A stretch of 64,000 nt of DNA from Protopterus annectens. Taxonomy: Eukaryota > Chordata > Ceratodontiformes > Protopteridae. A program made the translations under genes and the position numbers. The notes below the pieces were generated by a model. The model did no database searches, was not told the origin of the DNA, and worked only from the letters and a program-made list of their open reading frames with translations. Below are positions 21,532 through 33,524 of this stretch, in pieces (the stretch's first letter is position 1; each line of letters opens with the position of its first letter). The stretch covers positions 1,014,686,501 to 1,014,750,500 of the forward strand of contig NC_056726.1 of NCBI RefSeq assembly GCF_019279795.1. The letters run 5' to 3'.

Positions 21532-23540
21532 CGCCAAACCCCCTTTTTCTCATTTTCTACATGGCATCGGTGTGTCGAATCAACTATTCCCATCTCTCTC
21601 TGTTCAATGCCACTCTCCTACCTTCTCCGACACTGACACCTGAGTGTTGTACGTCTTACAATCCATCCACCTATTTGCTGGACACCCTCATTTCCTCTTG
21701 CACTCTTCCTGTTTGTCTGAAATCTTCTTTACGAGACTGTCTTCTGCTTTTCTGCACATGTGCCTGAACCACTGCAATCTGTTCTCTGACCTTTTCTGTA
21801 CTAAGAGCTACTTTGGCTTCTGCTTTTATGTCCTGATTTCTTCGTCTGTCCTACAGTGAGCATCCTACCACTAATCTCAGGTACTTCATCTCCATTACCT
21901 CTAGCTTCCTCAACTGTACTTTCACATGTTTCTGTACCATATAGTAGTACTAGTTGCACCACTGTTTTGTACACCTTACTTTTCAGCTTCTCTGGCATTC
22001 TTCTGTCATACACTACACCTAACACTCTGTGCCAGTTGGCTGCAGCCCCTGTGATTCTAACTTTGACCTTCTTATTCAGACTTCCCTTCTCCTCATCCAC
22101 CTCTCACAGACACTTGAATCTGTTAACCTCTTCCATTATTTTCCCTTCTATCTCAATTCTCAGCTTCTTCTGATTTCCCCCATTTGCTGCCATTATAGCT
22201 GTCTTATCTGTACTCAAGTTTCAACATATGTACCTTCCATTTTGCATTCCATTCCCCTACATTTAAATGAAGTACTTGCTCAGAGTCACATTGTGTGCAT
22301 ACAGCAACTTTGTTGGTCTGTGCCCTCTGACCTGTTTGCTAATGTAGTCCATCACCAGTGTGAACAGCAGGAGGCTCAGAGCTGAGCCCTGATGCACCCC
22401 CTCTCCCATTGGTAACCCCTCTATGAGACTGAACATTGTTTGTAATGCAGCGACTAAGTCCTTGTACATAGCTTACATTAATTCTACCAGTGTTTCTGGG
22501 ACATCAAACCACTGCAGGACTGCCCAAATCAGCTTTCTTGGAACTTGTCATCTCCTTTCTCCAAGTTTAGAAATGCTCGGTTGGACTTTTTTCTCATTTC
22601 TCGCTTTTTCTCAAATATCTGTCTCACTGCAAACATAGTTATACTGCATCTTGATCTGAGTCCATACTGATTATCTCTCATCTTACCTTCAGTTACTCTG
22701 TGTTTTCGTTTATCAGTCAATCTCTGCAGAACTTTCATGCAATATGACAAGAGTTTGATACCTGTGTATTGTCCACAGTTGTGGATCCCCCCTTTGTTTT
22801 TGAAAACTGGCATTAGTATACTTAATTTTCCAGACATCTGGGATACGCCTCTCTTTCCACACTGCTATGAGTACCCTCAGGAGCCATTTCTCACCTATCT
22901 CACCCAACATCTTCATCATATCTGGTGTGACCTCATCTGAGCCTGTTGCTTTTCCTGACTTCATTTTCTGTTCTTATTGGCTGTATCTGTGGAAGTACAG
23001 CTTCTGTCTGACTTTCTTCATTCAAAAGCTTCTGGAAGTAGTCCATCCATCTACCATTGATGTCCTGTGGACTGGTGAGCAGGTTGTTGCTGGCATCCCT
23101 TATGAAGGGTGTCAGACTATCTTCTTTTGTCTTGCTGTCTCTGTCATGCAATTTGATACAGTTTATTTGTGCCGTATATGGAGTAAATTTCAGAGTGCCT
23201 ATAATGCATTGTTCTTTGCTTTTGTAACCCCTTTCTTAGCCAACCAATACTTATTCCTAGCTTGGTATGTCTTTTGTATCTCCCACATTTTCCTGCACTC
23301 CTATTTTCTTTTGATGACATCCTAGACGTCTGCATTCCCGCACCAGCTTTCCTTATGTTCCTTACTTCCATACCTGGCTCAATGCCATATCTGTGCTGTT
23401 TTGAGGCACTGCCATTCTTCTTCATTTCCATCCATTTCCTCTTCGTCTTGAGATGCTAGAGCCCTGAGTAATTCCTTGAACTGCTGTGCATTCTCTCTCT
23501 CTCAAACTCCAGGTCTCGGCCTGGTCTCTGTTGACCTTAG

Positions 23541-23690
23541 AGTTCATAGGTTCATAGGTTCATAGATTAGTACTAAGCTAACTGCCCTTGCGAGCCATTT
23601 TAAGCCAAGCCAATTATCCCTTGTGAGACTCAAGCCCTGCACCTTGTGTTTGTAAGGTAAACACCTTAACCATTAAGCCACCCTCCCAAC
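23541..23690 (-). mobile_element. SINE-A inserted in RTE copy 1
   Basis: Three octamers (TTCATAGG) mark the 3' end. The GTACTAAGCTAACTGCCCTTG segment, the reversed B-box and CCTTAACCATTAAGCCACCC (A-box side) follow. The element splits the LINE between its endonuclease and RT parts. Confidence 0.85.
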
Positions 23691-24880
23691 CTCTGATCAC
23701 TACTTGTAGATGATTTTGGCAACCAGTAGTTTATGCTGTGCATCTACTGTTTCACTGAGGATGACTTTGCAATCATTCATTCTACCCCAGTGCCATTTCT
23801 TTCTAGGAGAAAGTGTACCCGAGTTGCATTTTGGCCACTCTTGTATGTGATCTTGTGACTGTCTCTCTTTCTGAAACATGTTTTGGCTACTATTAAGCCA
23901 TTTGCTAGACAGAAGTTTAGAATAGCCTTGCTTCTTTATTCCTGTTGCCACAACTATGTGAACCCAGGTAGTCCTCATATTCTATTGTGTTTTTCCAATA
24001 TGTGCATTTGGTTCACCCATTATCAACACCAGTTCGTGTTGTCTAGCTTTATGAAGTAAGGCCAGCAACTGCTGTCTATCTTTTCCTCACTAATATACCT
24101 CTGCTGTGGGGCATAGGCTGAGATTATGAATACTGCCCTTTCAACAGGCTGGAGTCAGATTGCCATGAGTCTGTCACTAATTCTGATGACATACATCACT
24201 GCCTTCTGAAGCCTCTCCCCCTCACCACAATTCCCACACTATTTCTAGCTTGTCCATCTCCTTCTGAGTAAACTCTGGAATCCGAAAGCCAAGTGGTTTT
24301 GCTGCACTGCCCTTCCATCTTGTCTTCTGGATACATAGAATGTCCAGCCTCCTCCTTACCATCTTGTCATCCATTTCCAAACCATCTTGTCAGTGAACCT
24401 ACATTGAGTGTAGTAATAATTAGGTCATGTTTGGCAAGGTGATTGGTTTTACTTCCAACTTTCACTCAGCAGAGCTATCCCAGGTAACCCAAGCTGGGCA
24501 ACAGGATACCGGTCAGCCAGTAGCTTACTCACTCAGTGCTTCTCTGCTTTTGGTTGGCCAGTAGGGGCACATACACATCTCACCATTACCATTGGTTCCT
24601 GGTTTAGGTCAGAGTACGTTAGGTCCTCACTTGACTTATCACCTGCAAATACCCATGCCCTTTTGTCAACATTAGTCAACACGACCAAATCACCAGCAGC
24701 CATACTTCACACCATTGAGTGACTAGCCCTGCCACAGAGTGTAGTTTGTGATCCATGTTTTTCTGTCTTGAGGATACTGCGCACCATAGTTGATGCCCAA
24801 AGTGGTTGGCCTATACATCTCTTCCCCCTGTAGGGCACCATTTAGAGTCAGTGGTGCTGACCACAGCTCCATTCTTCAGT

Positions 24881-25045
24881 GAGTTTGAATGAAACACAGC
24901 CTGATTTTCATAGATGGAAGAAACCCACACAGAGAAACAGGGAGAACATGTAAACTCCAAAGAGGCATTGGCCAGAGGTCAGGATTGAACCTTGTACCTT
25001 GTGCATGGGAGGCGAAGACCTTAACCACTATGCCAATTGGTTATC
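24881..25045 (-). mobile_element. tRNA-derived SINE-D, minus strand
   Basis: Read on the minus strand: GCATAGTGGTTAAGG (A-box), GGTTCAATCCTGACC (B-box), then TACATGTTCTCCCTGTTTC and TGTGTGGGTTTC. The latter resembles a central segment shared by many fish and amphibian tRNA SINEs. Family not assigned. Confidence 0.6.
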
Positions 25046-25449
25046 AAAATAGTACTCGTAAACATATTCAAAAGCATTTTAAATAAATGCATATTTTTAG
25101 TCCTTAGAATCATTGTAAATCTTCAACAGTCCATATATGGTTTCTCCTTATTCCTTCCCTGCCTGGGATGTCTGATCTTCCTTGAGACAGTGTCTGATAC
25201 ACTATAGCTTTTTTTGTAGACACTTTTGTTGCAAAACATCTGGTTGTTATTCTTTCCAAAACACTGACTTCAGGTATACAGATGTCTGAAATTCCTTATA
25301 CAGAGCTTTATATCTCTCCCAAGAAATAAAACAGGATATTTGTTTAGCTGCCCTAACAACTACTTCTGCTTCCGTCAGTGAACTCTGCTATAACTATTGT
25401 CTTTTCACTTCGACGCCAACCTAATAAATGCAGTTGTCCCCTCCAGTTT

Positions 25450-25640
25450 CTGTCTTAATATTATTAGGTTCATGGATATTTATCAGGCATGCAGCCCAGG
25501 AAGCCCTTAAGGAGCCTAGCTCAAAATCCCAATTACCTCAGAGAACTGTCTAGTTAAGTGGGACACAGTAGGCACAGGCATGCTGAGGGAATCAAACCCT
25601 GTACCACAGAATGTAGCTTCTTAACAGCTCATAGCCTTCA
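25450..25640 (-). mobile_element. CORE-SINE-like element, minus strand
   Basis: Minus-strand copy of a family also seen at 31735-31930 and 36955-37160. Shared landmarks on the plus strand are TAGGTTCATGG..GCATGCAGCCCAGG, GAGCCTAGC, AACTGTCTAGTTAAGTG, AATCAAACCCTGTACCACAG (tRNA-like B-box side) and ACAGCTCATAGCCTT. Confidence 0.65.
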
Positions 25641-26431
25641 TACTCTTTGCTAACTGCCAGCTGTATTTCATGCAATCTCTTTACAGCATTTCTTCTACTT
25701 TGTGTTGATTTTCAGGCATCAGCAATGCAAGACTAATAGCTTGCTTTTCAAACTTTTGCTCTTTAACAGTTTAGCTGGTGAGAGACAGGGTCCTTTCAGT
25801 AGAGTATTTGCATATTCACAATTGTGAGATGACAATCTTGTGTGGTATTTCCAACCATATGCATAGGCCTCTCTTACTTTTTCTTCTGCCACTGATAACC
25901 GCAAAATTAATAATGGAATTTCTATCTACACTTCTAGCAACTATTTATCTTTCTCTGATAAATATGGTCTTCTCAACATATCTGCTATGAATAGTTCTTT
26001 GTCTGGTCTATAATTAAACTTTCGAAAAATAGATCCAGTAACATTGTCTGCAGTCTTTAATGTGCCTTGTACACAGAGCCAGATCATGGTCCTACATCAG
26101 ACCATCATCCTAGACAGAGTAATAGGCCATGGACACCCTCCCCCACAACAACTGTCCAATTACTTGTCTGGCTCTCCCCAGTTATCTTAAACACTCTTCA
26201 AACCCGTCAGTATGCATACTGTGTTTTTCTTTAGTTTTAGAATGATTGCTTAGTTTTAGATTTATTTTAAAACTTTTATTTCAAAAATTTAGGGCACAAA
26301 TGCATAAACACACACACAAGCACTGATGGCCATTTGCTAAACAATGCAAAAGTCTCAGACTGACAATAGACTTGGCATGAGTAACAGGAAACTTCTCTTC
26401 CCTTGAAACTCACATTTATGAAACTCACATA
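25641..26431. other. No gene recognised
   Basis: Unique-looking AT-rich DNA up to the target duplication of RTE copy 2. No exon-like conservation was recognised on either strand. Confidence 0.4.
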
Positions 26432-26446
26432 CATAGAAAATGCATT
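26432..26446. repeat. Target duplication of RTE copy 2 (pairs with 28258-28272)
   Basis: CATAGAAAATGCATT occurs directly before the 5'-truncated RTE sequence and again, identically, directly after its GATGATGATGA tail. Confidence 0.9.
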
Positions 26447-28257
26447 TTTGTAGACAGGAGTATAAGGAGATGAGGTGCATGGCAAAGACAGAGGTGGCGA
26501 GGGCTAAGGATAAGGCGTATGAAGAGTTGTATGAAAGGTTGGACACTAAGGAGGGTGAAAAGGACCTGTACCGATTGGCTAGACAGAGGGACCAAGCTAG
26601 TAAAGATGCACAGAAGGTATGATAAAGGATAATGAGGGAAACGTACTCACACACGAATTGAGTGTGTTGAGCAGATGGAAAGAGTACTTTGAGGGGGTCG
26701 ATGGATGTAGAGAATGAGGGGGAGAGAAGGTTGGATGAGGTGGGGATAATGAATCATGAAGTGCAATGGATTAGCAAGGAGGAAGTAAGGATAGCTATGA
26801 AGAGGATGAAGAATGGAAAGGCTGTTGGTCCAGATGACATACCTGTGGAAGCATGGATGTGTTTAGGTGAAATGGCAGTGGAGTTTTTGACCAGATTGTT
26901 TAATGAAATCTTGGAAAGTGAGAGGATGCCTGTGGAATGGAGAAAAAGTGTTTTGGTACCGATTTTAAGAATAAGGGTGATGTGCAGAGCTGTAGTAACT
27001 ACAGAGGGATTACATTGATCAGTCACAGCATGAAGTTATGGGAAAGAGTAGTGGAAGCTAGGTTAAGAAGGGACGTGATGATTAGTGATCAGCAGTATGG
27101 TTTCATGCTGGGAAAGAGCACTACAGATGTGATGTTTGCTCTGAGAGTGTTGATGGAGAAGTACAGAGAAGGTCAGAAGGAGTTGCATTGTGTTTTTGTA
27201 GACTTAGAGAAAGCATATGACAGGGTGCCTAGAGAGGAGTTGTGGTATTGTATGAGGAAGTCAGGAGTGTCAGAGAAGTATGTAAGAGTGGTACAGGATA
27301 TGTACGAGGGTAGTGTGGCAGCGGTGAGGTCTGTGGTGGGAGTGACCGATGCATTTAAGGTGGAGGTGGGGTTACATCAAGGATCAGCTCTGAGCCCTTT
27401 CTTATTTGCAATGGTGATGGACAGGTTGACAGACGAGATCAGACAGGAGTCCCCGTGGACTATGATGTTTGAAGATGACATTGTGATCTGTAGTGAGAGT
27501 AGGGAACAGGTGGAGGAGACCCTGGGGAGATGAAGATATGCTCTAGAGAGAAGAGGAATGAAGGTCAGCAGGACTAAGACAGAATATATGTGTGTGAATG
27601 AGAGGGAGGATAGAGGAATGGTGAGGATGCAAGGAGTAGAGGTGGCGAAGGTGGATGAGTTTAAATACTTGGAATCAGTAGTTCAGAGTAACAGTGAGTG
27701 TGGAAGAGAGGTGAAGAAAAGAGTACAGGCAGGATGGAGTGAGTGGAGAAGAGTGTCAGGAGTGATTTGTGACAGACGAGTGCCAGTAAGAGTGAAAGGG
27801 AAGGTCTACAAGAGGATAGTGAGACCAGCTATGTTATATGGGTTGGAGACAGTGGCATTGAAAAAAAAGGCAGGTGTTTGAGCTGGATGTGGCAGAGTTA
27901 AAGATGTTAAGATTTGCACTGGGTGTGAAGAGGGTGGACAAGATTAGGAATAAGTATATCAGAGGGTCAGCCCAGGTTGGAAGGTTTGGAGACAAAGCTA
28001 GAGAGGCAAGATTACATTGGTTTGGACATGTGCTGAACAGGGTTGCTGAGTATATTGGGAAAAAGATGCTAAGGATGAAGCTACTAGATAACAGGAAAAC
28101 AGGAAGGCCTAAGATAAGGTTTATGGATGTGATGAGAGAGGATATGTAGGTGGTTGGTGTGACAATGCAAGATGCAGAGGACAAGAAGAAATGGAAACAG
28201 ATGATCCACTGTGGTGACCCCTAATGGGAACAGACATAAGAAGATGATGATGACATT
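26447..28257 (+). pseudogene. RTE-clade LINE copy 2, 5' truncated
   Basis: The linker and RT are readable with few breaks: NGKAVGPDDIPVEAWM (26811), [20 protein letters not shown] after a frameshift near 26970, [59 protein letters not shown] and YLESVVQS. The catalytic box reads FEDD (27468-27479) instead of FADD, and a TGA replaces a Trp codon at 27532. A further frameshift is near 27880. The C-terminal HWFGHVLNRVAEYIGKKML is visible. The 3' end is GGTGACCCCTAATGGGAACA then GATGATGATGA. It is flanked by an exact 15-bp target duplication. Endonuclease absent; the copy is dead but younger than copy 1. Confidence 0.9.
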
Positions 28258-28280
28258 CATAGAAAATGCATTGAAACTGG

Positions 28281-28345
28281 CATAGGTTTTAAGCTAATAC
28301 TAGACTAGCTACACATATGGGCATTTTAAGCCTAACCAAATTCCC
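28281..28345 (-). mobile_element. SINE-A 3' fragment, old
   Basis: CATAGGTTTTAAGCTAATACTAG then GGGCATTTTAAGCCTAACC match the CR1-like 3' half of SINE-A in reverse. The tRNA head is not recognised. Confidence 0.5.
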
Positions 28346-28619
28346 TTTTTGTTCTTAAATTAACCTATGCCATTTGATATTAGATAGACCTTACCCATCC
28401 TATGGTCAATAATTAAATATTACCACTAGTGAGAATAACTGGGATCATACAGCATGAATAATTTGAGGGCACCTATGTACAGGATAAGCCATTAATTGAA
28501 AATACATCTGGCCATTGGCAGATTCAGTGTACCTTGCGCCATGGGCTGTTTTCAAACCACAGAACCCTCCCACACATTTTTGGACCATGCATAAATATAT
28601 GTGTTCTTTTATTTACTTT

Positions 28620-29815
28620 CCTCATCATCGTCATCTTCATTCGGCTGTTCCCGTTAGGGGTCGCCACAGCGGATCTCCTGTTTCCATTTCTTCCCGTCCT
28701 CTGCATCATGCTCTTTCACACCAACCACCTGCATGTCCTCTCTCACCGCATCCATAAACCTTATCTTAGGCCTTCCTCTTTTCCTCTTACCTGGCAGCTC
28801 CATCCTTAGCATCCTTTTCCCAATATACCCAGCATCCCTCCTCAGCACATGTCCAAACCAACGCAATCCTGCCTCTCTTGCTTTGTCTCCAAACAGTCCA
28901 ACCTGAGCTGACCCTCTAATATACTGATTCCTAATCCTGTCCATCTTAGTCACACCCAGTGTAAATACTAACATCTTTAACTCTGCCACATCCAGCTCTG
29001 ACTCCTGCCTTTTCGTCAATGCCACCGTCTCCAACCCATATAACATAGCTGGTCTCACTACCCTCTTGTAGACCTTCCCTTTCACTCTTACTGGTACCCG
29101 TTTGTCACAAATCACTCCTGACACTCTTCTCCACCCACTCCATCCTGCCTGTACTCTCTTCTTCACCTCTCTTCCACACTCACCATTACTCTGAACTGTT
29201 GATCCCAAGTACTTAAACTCATCCACCTTTACCAGCTCTACTCCCTGCATCCTCACCATTCCTCTACCCTCTCTCACATTTACACACATATATTCTGTTT
29301 TAGCCCTGCTGACCTTCATTCCTCTCCTCTCTAAAGCATATCTCCACCTCTCCAGGGTCTCCTCAACCTGGTCCCTAATCTCACTACATATCACAATGTC
29401 ATCTGCAAACATCATAGTCCACGGGGCCTACTGTCTGATCTCATGTGTCAACCTGTCCATCACCACTGCAAATAAGAAAGGGCCCAGAGCTGATCCTTGA
29501 CGTAATCCCACCTCCACCTTAAACGTATCTGTCACACCCACCATAGTCCTCACCAATGTCACACTACCCTCGTACATATCCTGTACCACTCTTACATACT
29601 TCTCTGCCACTCCCGACTTTCTCATACAATACCACAACTCCTCTCTAGGCACCCTGTCACATGATTTTTCTAAGTCCACAAAGACACAATGCAACTCCTT
29701 CTGACCTCTGTATTTTTCCAACAAAACTCTCAGAACAAATATTGCATCTGTAGTGCTCTTTCCTGGCATGAATCCATACTGCTGATCACTAATCATCACC
29801 CTTCCTGATTGTTTT
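28620..29815 (-). pseudogene. RTE-clade LINE copy 3, 5' truncated, well preserved
   Basis: Two long minus-strand frames in the same register, separated only by a TAG (29416-29418) that probably was CAG. The upstream part has [38 protein letters not shown] and RQGSALGPFLFAVVMDRLT. The downstream part has the intact catalytic FADD (29399-29410), FKYLGSTVQSNGECGREVKK, WRRVSGVICDKRVPVRVKGK, LDVAELKMLVFTLGVTKMDR, LRWFGHVLRRDAGYIGKRML and GRPKIRFMDAVREDM. The 3' end (28625-28680) has GCTGTGGCGACCCCTAACGG and a GATGAC-rich tail. The 5' end is cut near 29815. It is the least damaged RTE copy here. Confidence 0.9.
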
Positions 29816-30428
29816 AAATGATATTTCTTGTTTAATTCAGCAACATTTTTAGTGAGCATTTTGTAATTTTGAACTTTTTTCCAGTAAACAGTGAAAAAAG
29901 ATATAAACCAATAATGACAAAAGTAGCCATTCAGAACATTTCAACTGGAAAGGCCACTCAAGTTGTTGCCATTATAATCTACCAATACTCATACAAAACA
30001 ATTAATGTCACTTTATCGACTGTGTACACATCACGTTTGATTGTGGTAAAATGGTCACAGTAATCTAATTTGATTTGCACAAATGCACACTTGTTCTGAA
30101 AAGACAAACAGGGTAATTTTTATCCACGAACATCCCCCAAACCCAGCAATTATGGCTACATTGTCAACTGCCTTCTTCTCAGATGTCTATCCCAATGTGA
30201 AAAAAAATAATACTGACCAAAGTCAAATATTTCAAATTTATTTCACACAGGCACACACTAGCTAAAATAGTCCATCACAATTCACATACATGCACACTAG
30301 TTCTGCAAATCCAGATTAAAAACTGTTTAAAAATGACCATATGATAATAGCATAAAGGTACTTTCTTGCACAGAGAGACCCCCACCAGCAGTCATAGCCA
30401 GTAGGTTAACTGTCTACACCTCTTATTG
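29816..30428. other. No gene recognised
   Basis: AT-rich stretch with short open frames that show no domain or conserved pattern. Confidence 0.4.
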
Positions 30429-30800
30429 TTATGAAGAATGTTTTTATTTATCCTTTGTTGACTGGGTTAGCCCCACTAGGCTAGTGGCCTCTTTTTGAAG
30501 GAGACCTGAGGCTGCATTTATATTACTAAGGAAATCTGGCCAGGGCATTGGGAAACTTCCCCGACTCTTGTTTTGATAGGTGTCATGGGAACCTTTATAT
30601 CCATCTGAGCTACCACCAACTCAAGCAGATGGGACTTTAACATCTCTTCTGAAGGATAAGACAATCAGGAGCACAGTAGCCCCTCTTATGCTGCACTGCA
30701 ATATCAGCACTCCATCTATCTGGTGTGGGAATGGAACCCACAGCATTCTGCATCAAGAGCAAATGCACTACCTTTTATTCCAAAGACACTGCCATTAAGT
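30429..30800 (-). mobile_element. tRNA-derived SINE with conserved central domain, minus strand
   Basis: On the minus strand the order is a tRNA-like head (GGGTTCCATTCCCACACC as B-box region), then GAAGAGATGTTAAAGTCCC. Next come TTCCCATGACACCTATC.. and AAGAGTCGGGGAAGTTTCCC..CTGGCCAGATTTCC. That middle pattern resembles the conserved central domain of widespread vertebrate SINEs of the V/HE1 kind. The family name is from memory and unverified. Confidence 0.55.
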
Positions 30801-31022
30801 TACATGTTCTTTATTGGTAGTTTTGGATAAATTATACAAAACTGTATACAGAGCACTAGCATCACATCATAAGATCCAGCCACATATAGCAGAGTGTAAA
30901 CAGATGAGTATTTGAGATCATAAGAAATATTAATCATCCGATAACCTATGCTAAGTCTATAGGCACAATCCCTGCTGAAGTAAAAGTCATCTGACAAATT
31001 GCACATTAAAGCGAATTATTAC

Positions 31023-31565
31023 TAATTTATTTATTATTTATTGCAGTTTGATTACCGGGGAAGTCCACTGGGCATGGAGCCTGTTTTCAGTGGACGCCCG
31101 GGGAGAAAAGCTCCAGCAGGAAATAGCAGTTAAAATTGTTAATACAATTACATGCAATTACATAAAAACAATATAAAAGTTACATACATATTCAGAGACA
31201 GCTTCATTGGAAATAACAGTTATCAGCAGAGAATAAATCTCAACAGTTTCAAATGCTTATGGAGGAAGATACTGGCTAATGCAAAATAAGATTAGGAGAT
31301 TGATATTTAGTAATCTGAGGTGAGGATTTAGTAGAGGTGAAGTAAGGTAAAGGGGGTTAGCCTGGAGAGAGGTGGCTGGATAAAGTAGGAGGGATGGGCT
31401 GAAGAGAGCAATTGCATTTCCTGTTTTGATAGAGATAAGAATGTAGGTGGTTTTTGATGTTGTTGGGGTTGGTACAGGATCTTAGAGTTGAGGGCAAGGC
31501 ATTCCATTTTTTGGCTATAGTAAAGGATAAGATGAGGCACTGAAATGCAAAAGTTGCTGCTGGCA
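31023..31565 (-). pseudogene. L2/Rex1-like LINE 3' end
   Basis: The minus strand encodes a C-terminal segment TIAKKWNALPSTLRSC (about 31475-31522), then NNIKNHLHSYL. It is followed by untranslated sequence with the GGAGCTTTTCTCCCC motif (31086-31113) and an ATTT-rich tail (31023-31040). Strongly 5' truncated. Confidence 0.75.
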
Positions 31566-31592
31566 AGCAGCTTTGCATTTCAGTGCTTCATC
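31532..31592. repeat. Short inverted repeat (hairpin) at LINE border
   Basis: GATGAGGCACTGAAATGCAAA faces CTTTGCATTTCAGTGCTTCAT across a short spacer, giving arms of about 27 bp with two or three mismatches. It lies at the 5' truncation point of the LINE 3' end, which suggests a small inversion or template switch during insertion. Confidence 0.75.
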
Positions 31593-31734
31593 AACAAATA
31601 CAGTGCCTGCTGTCCTTGAAGAATAAATTGCCTATGTTGCATTAAAAAAACTGTGTAATGGTAATATTGCCATAATATTTCCTGAACAAGATCAGCTAGC
31701 TGCCCAATAGAGAAACCTAGGCAATCAGGATTGT

Positions 31735-31930
31735 AGTTATTAAGCATGCAGTCCTGGAGGCCTTTAATGAGCCTAGCCCAAATTTCCAGTTACTCCAAAG
31801 CACTGTCTTGTTAAGTGACTCACCCAATATAACAAAGTAGGTAATTCAAGGTGGAAAGATTCAAACCCAGCACCCTACCCACGTGAAGCAGCTTATTTGA
31901 GCTTTGATCCTCTGCACTAATGCCAGAACT
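31735..31930 (-). mobile_element. CORE-SINE-like element, minus strand
   Basis: Plus-strand landmarks are GCATGCAGTCCTGGAGGCC, GAGCCTAGCCC, CACTGTCTTGTTAAGTGACTC and ATTCAAACCCAGCACC. The TTAAGTGACTCACCCAA segment followed by AGTAGGTAA matches the reversed CORE domain known from MIR-type SINEs. Confidence 0.7.
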
Positions 31931-31955
31931 ACTCCTTGTAACTAAATGCAGAAAT

Positions 31956-32151
31956 CCTTTATGACCCAGTATTGTACAAAAGATTACAGTAGATGCTGAA
32001 CATTAAAAGATTCTGAACACCACCCCAAATACTGCTGACTACATGGCCGGGTTCCTTTATGACCCAGTATTGTACAAAAGATTACAGTAGATGTTGAACA
32101 TTAAAAGGTTCTGAACATCACTCCAAATACTGCCGACTACATGGCCGGGTA
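31956..32151. repeat. Two tandem copies of a 98-bp unit
   Basis: CCTTTATGACCCAGTATTG starts at 31956 and again at 32054. Each unit ends in ACTACATGGCCGGGT. The copies differ at a handful of positions. Confidence 0.9.
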
Positions 32152-32805
32152 CATCTCAACTCCTTTCCAGTTGGTGGAGGCTGTAAAAAATATATTACTA
32201 AAATCCAACATGCTAAGAGTGCATTACACATTCCAAGCTTATTAAAGAATTAATTCATTAATGCGATAAATAAAGCAATCCACAAGTCATAACAAAAATC
32301 AAAAATATTACTGCATATGTCATGCTGTTTTTTTTTTTTGGTGGGGGGGGGGGTTATATGATTTCAGTTCATGTACATCTCATTTTTTACCTCCCTGTGT
32401 TTTCCCTGTCATCAAGAATAGCTAACCCCTCGGACATCACTCAGTAAAGGCCTGACCTGCTTGAATGACTAATAAAACTGTATCATTGCAGCATACACCT
32501 CCAGAGTCAACAGACCTGGATTATACATAAATGGGGCCGATAGCTCTCAACCTCTTGGCCCAAGAAATCTGGACAAAGCCTTACATAATGGGGAGGGGGG
32601 CTAAAAAATAGGGGTAGATTTTAAATATTGTTCTTATAAACTTAGAAAGTAGCTAGAATAAAAGGGTTTGTCTTAAAATCCATCTTCTAAAGGATATGAA
32701 GTCTAAAACTCAGAGGTATGTCATTATTTAGTGAGTCCATTCCTCAGGTCATCCCAGCAATTTGCCAGAAAACCACATATTTTATGAGGAACAGACCAAC
32801 ATTTT
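32152..32805. other. No gene recognised
   Basis: Contains a T10/G11 homopolymer pair near 32331-32353 and no supported feature otherwise. Confidence 0.4.
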
Positions 32806-32948
32806 GAGGGTGGGAGGCTGGCGTAATGGTTAAGGTGCTTACCTTAGAAACACAAGGTGCAGGGTTTGATTCTGACATGGGGTAATTGGCTAGGCTTAAA
32901 AATGGCCCATAAGGGCAGTTAGCCTAGTACTAACCTATGAACCTATGA
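32806..32948 (+). mobile_element. SINE-A, plus strand, intact layout
   Basis: GAGGGTGGGAGGCTGGCGTAA head, TAATGGTTAAGG (A-box), GGGTTTGATTCT (B-box), GGCTAGGCTT..GGGCAGTTAGCC and a tail of CCTATGAA repeats. This is the cleanest SINE-A copy for defining the family. Confidence 0.88.
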
Positions 32949-33524
32949 GGCCAAAATCTGGACATTCTGTAAAACTCTGTACAGTTGAGAGGTATAATAT
33001 TGGGGCCCTATGCAGGGTAATGAATCAGGATCCGGTCAGCCATACCAATATTCCATTAATTGGTCGTTCTCTCCCCATTTACCATAAACACTGTAGAAAC
33101 CTGTCAATTTACATAATATTTTCTTCTTTACATTTACAATTATATCCATGTATATACAATTTTCTTCTTTAGTTTTAGAATTATACCAGAGATTAGGATT
33201 TAATTTAAAACTTATTTTAAATTTTACAGAAAAAACACTGGCAGATATTTTCTAAACAAAACAAACCACTCTTACATTGAAAACACAAGAAAAGTTAATT
33301 TCTCTTCCCGTTGAGATTCACATTTACTGAAAATGCATCTGGCAACCCATTAAACTACAACCAACATGCTGAGATTCATATTCAAATAGTATACAGTGAA
33401 GTACTAATTAATGCCTATGTGAAGGGTGCAGGAATTCAAAAGACAAATGGACACAAGTGTCCCCTTTCAGGATCAGTCCAGGTGTACTCTATAGTGAAGT
33501 AACTTGGCAGACTGACAAAAAAGA

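Larger units (their letters stand above)
21440..24880 (-). pseudogene. RTE-clade LINE copy 1, nearly full length, heavily decayed
   Basis: On the minus strand, from about 24700 downward: endonuclease remnants (ISAYAPQ near 24100, GLIVAKTCFRKRDSH near 23880, TYKSGQNATRVHFLL near 23830), then RT pieces. These include KATGSDEVTPDMM (about 22940), PVFKNKGGIHNCGQYTGIKL (about 22780), QYGLRSRCS and GVHQGSALSLLLFTLVMDY. The ADD box region reads YAHN and is destroyed. The C-terminal part includes WHRVLGVVYDRRMP and KSKVYKTVVQ. The 3' end has an ATC/GAT-rich repeat (21472-21531), typical of RTE tails. Dozens of stops and frameshifts make it the oldest of the three RTE copies. A SINE-A interrupts it at 23541-23690. 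Confidence 0.75.
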
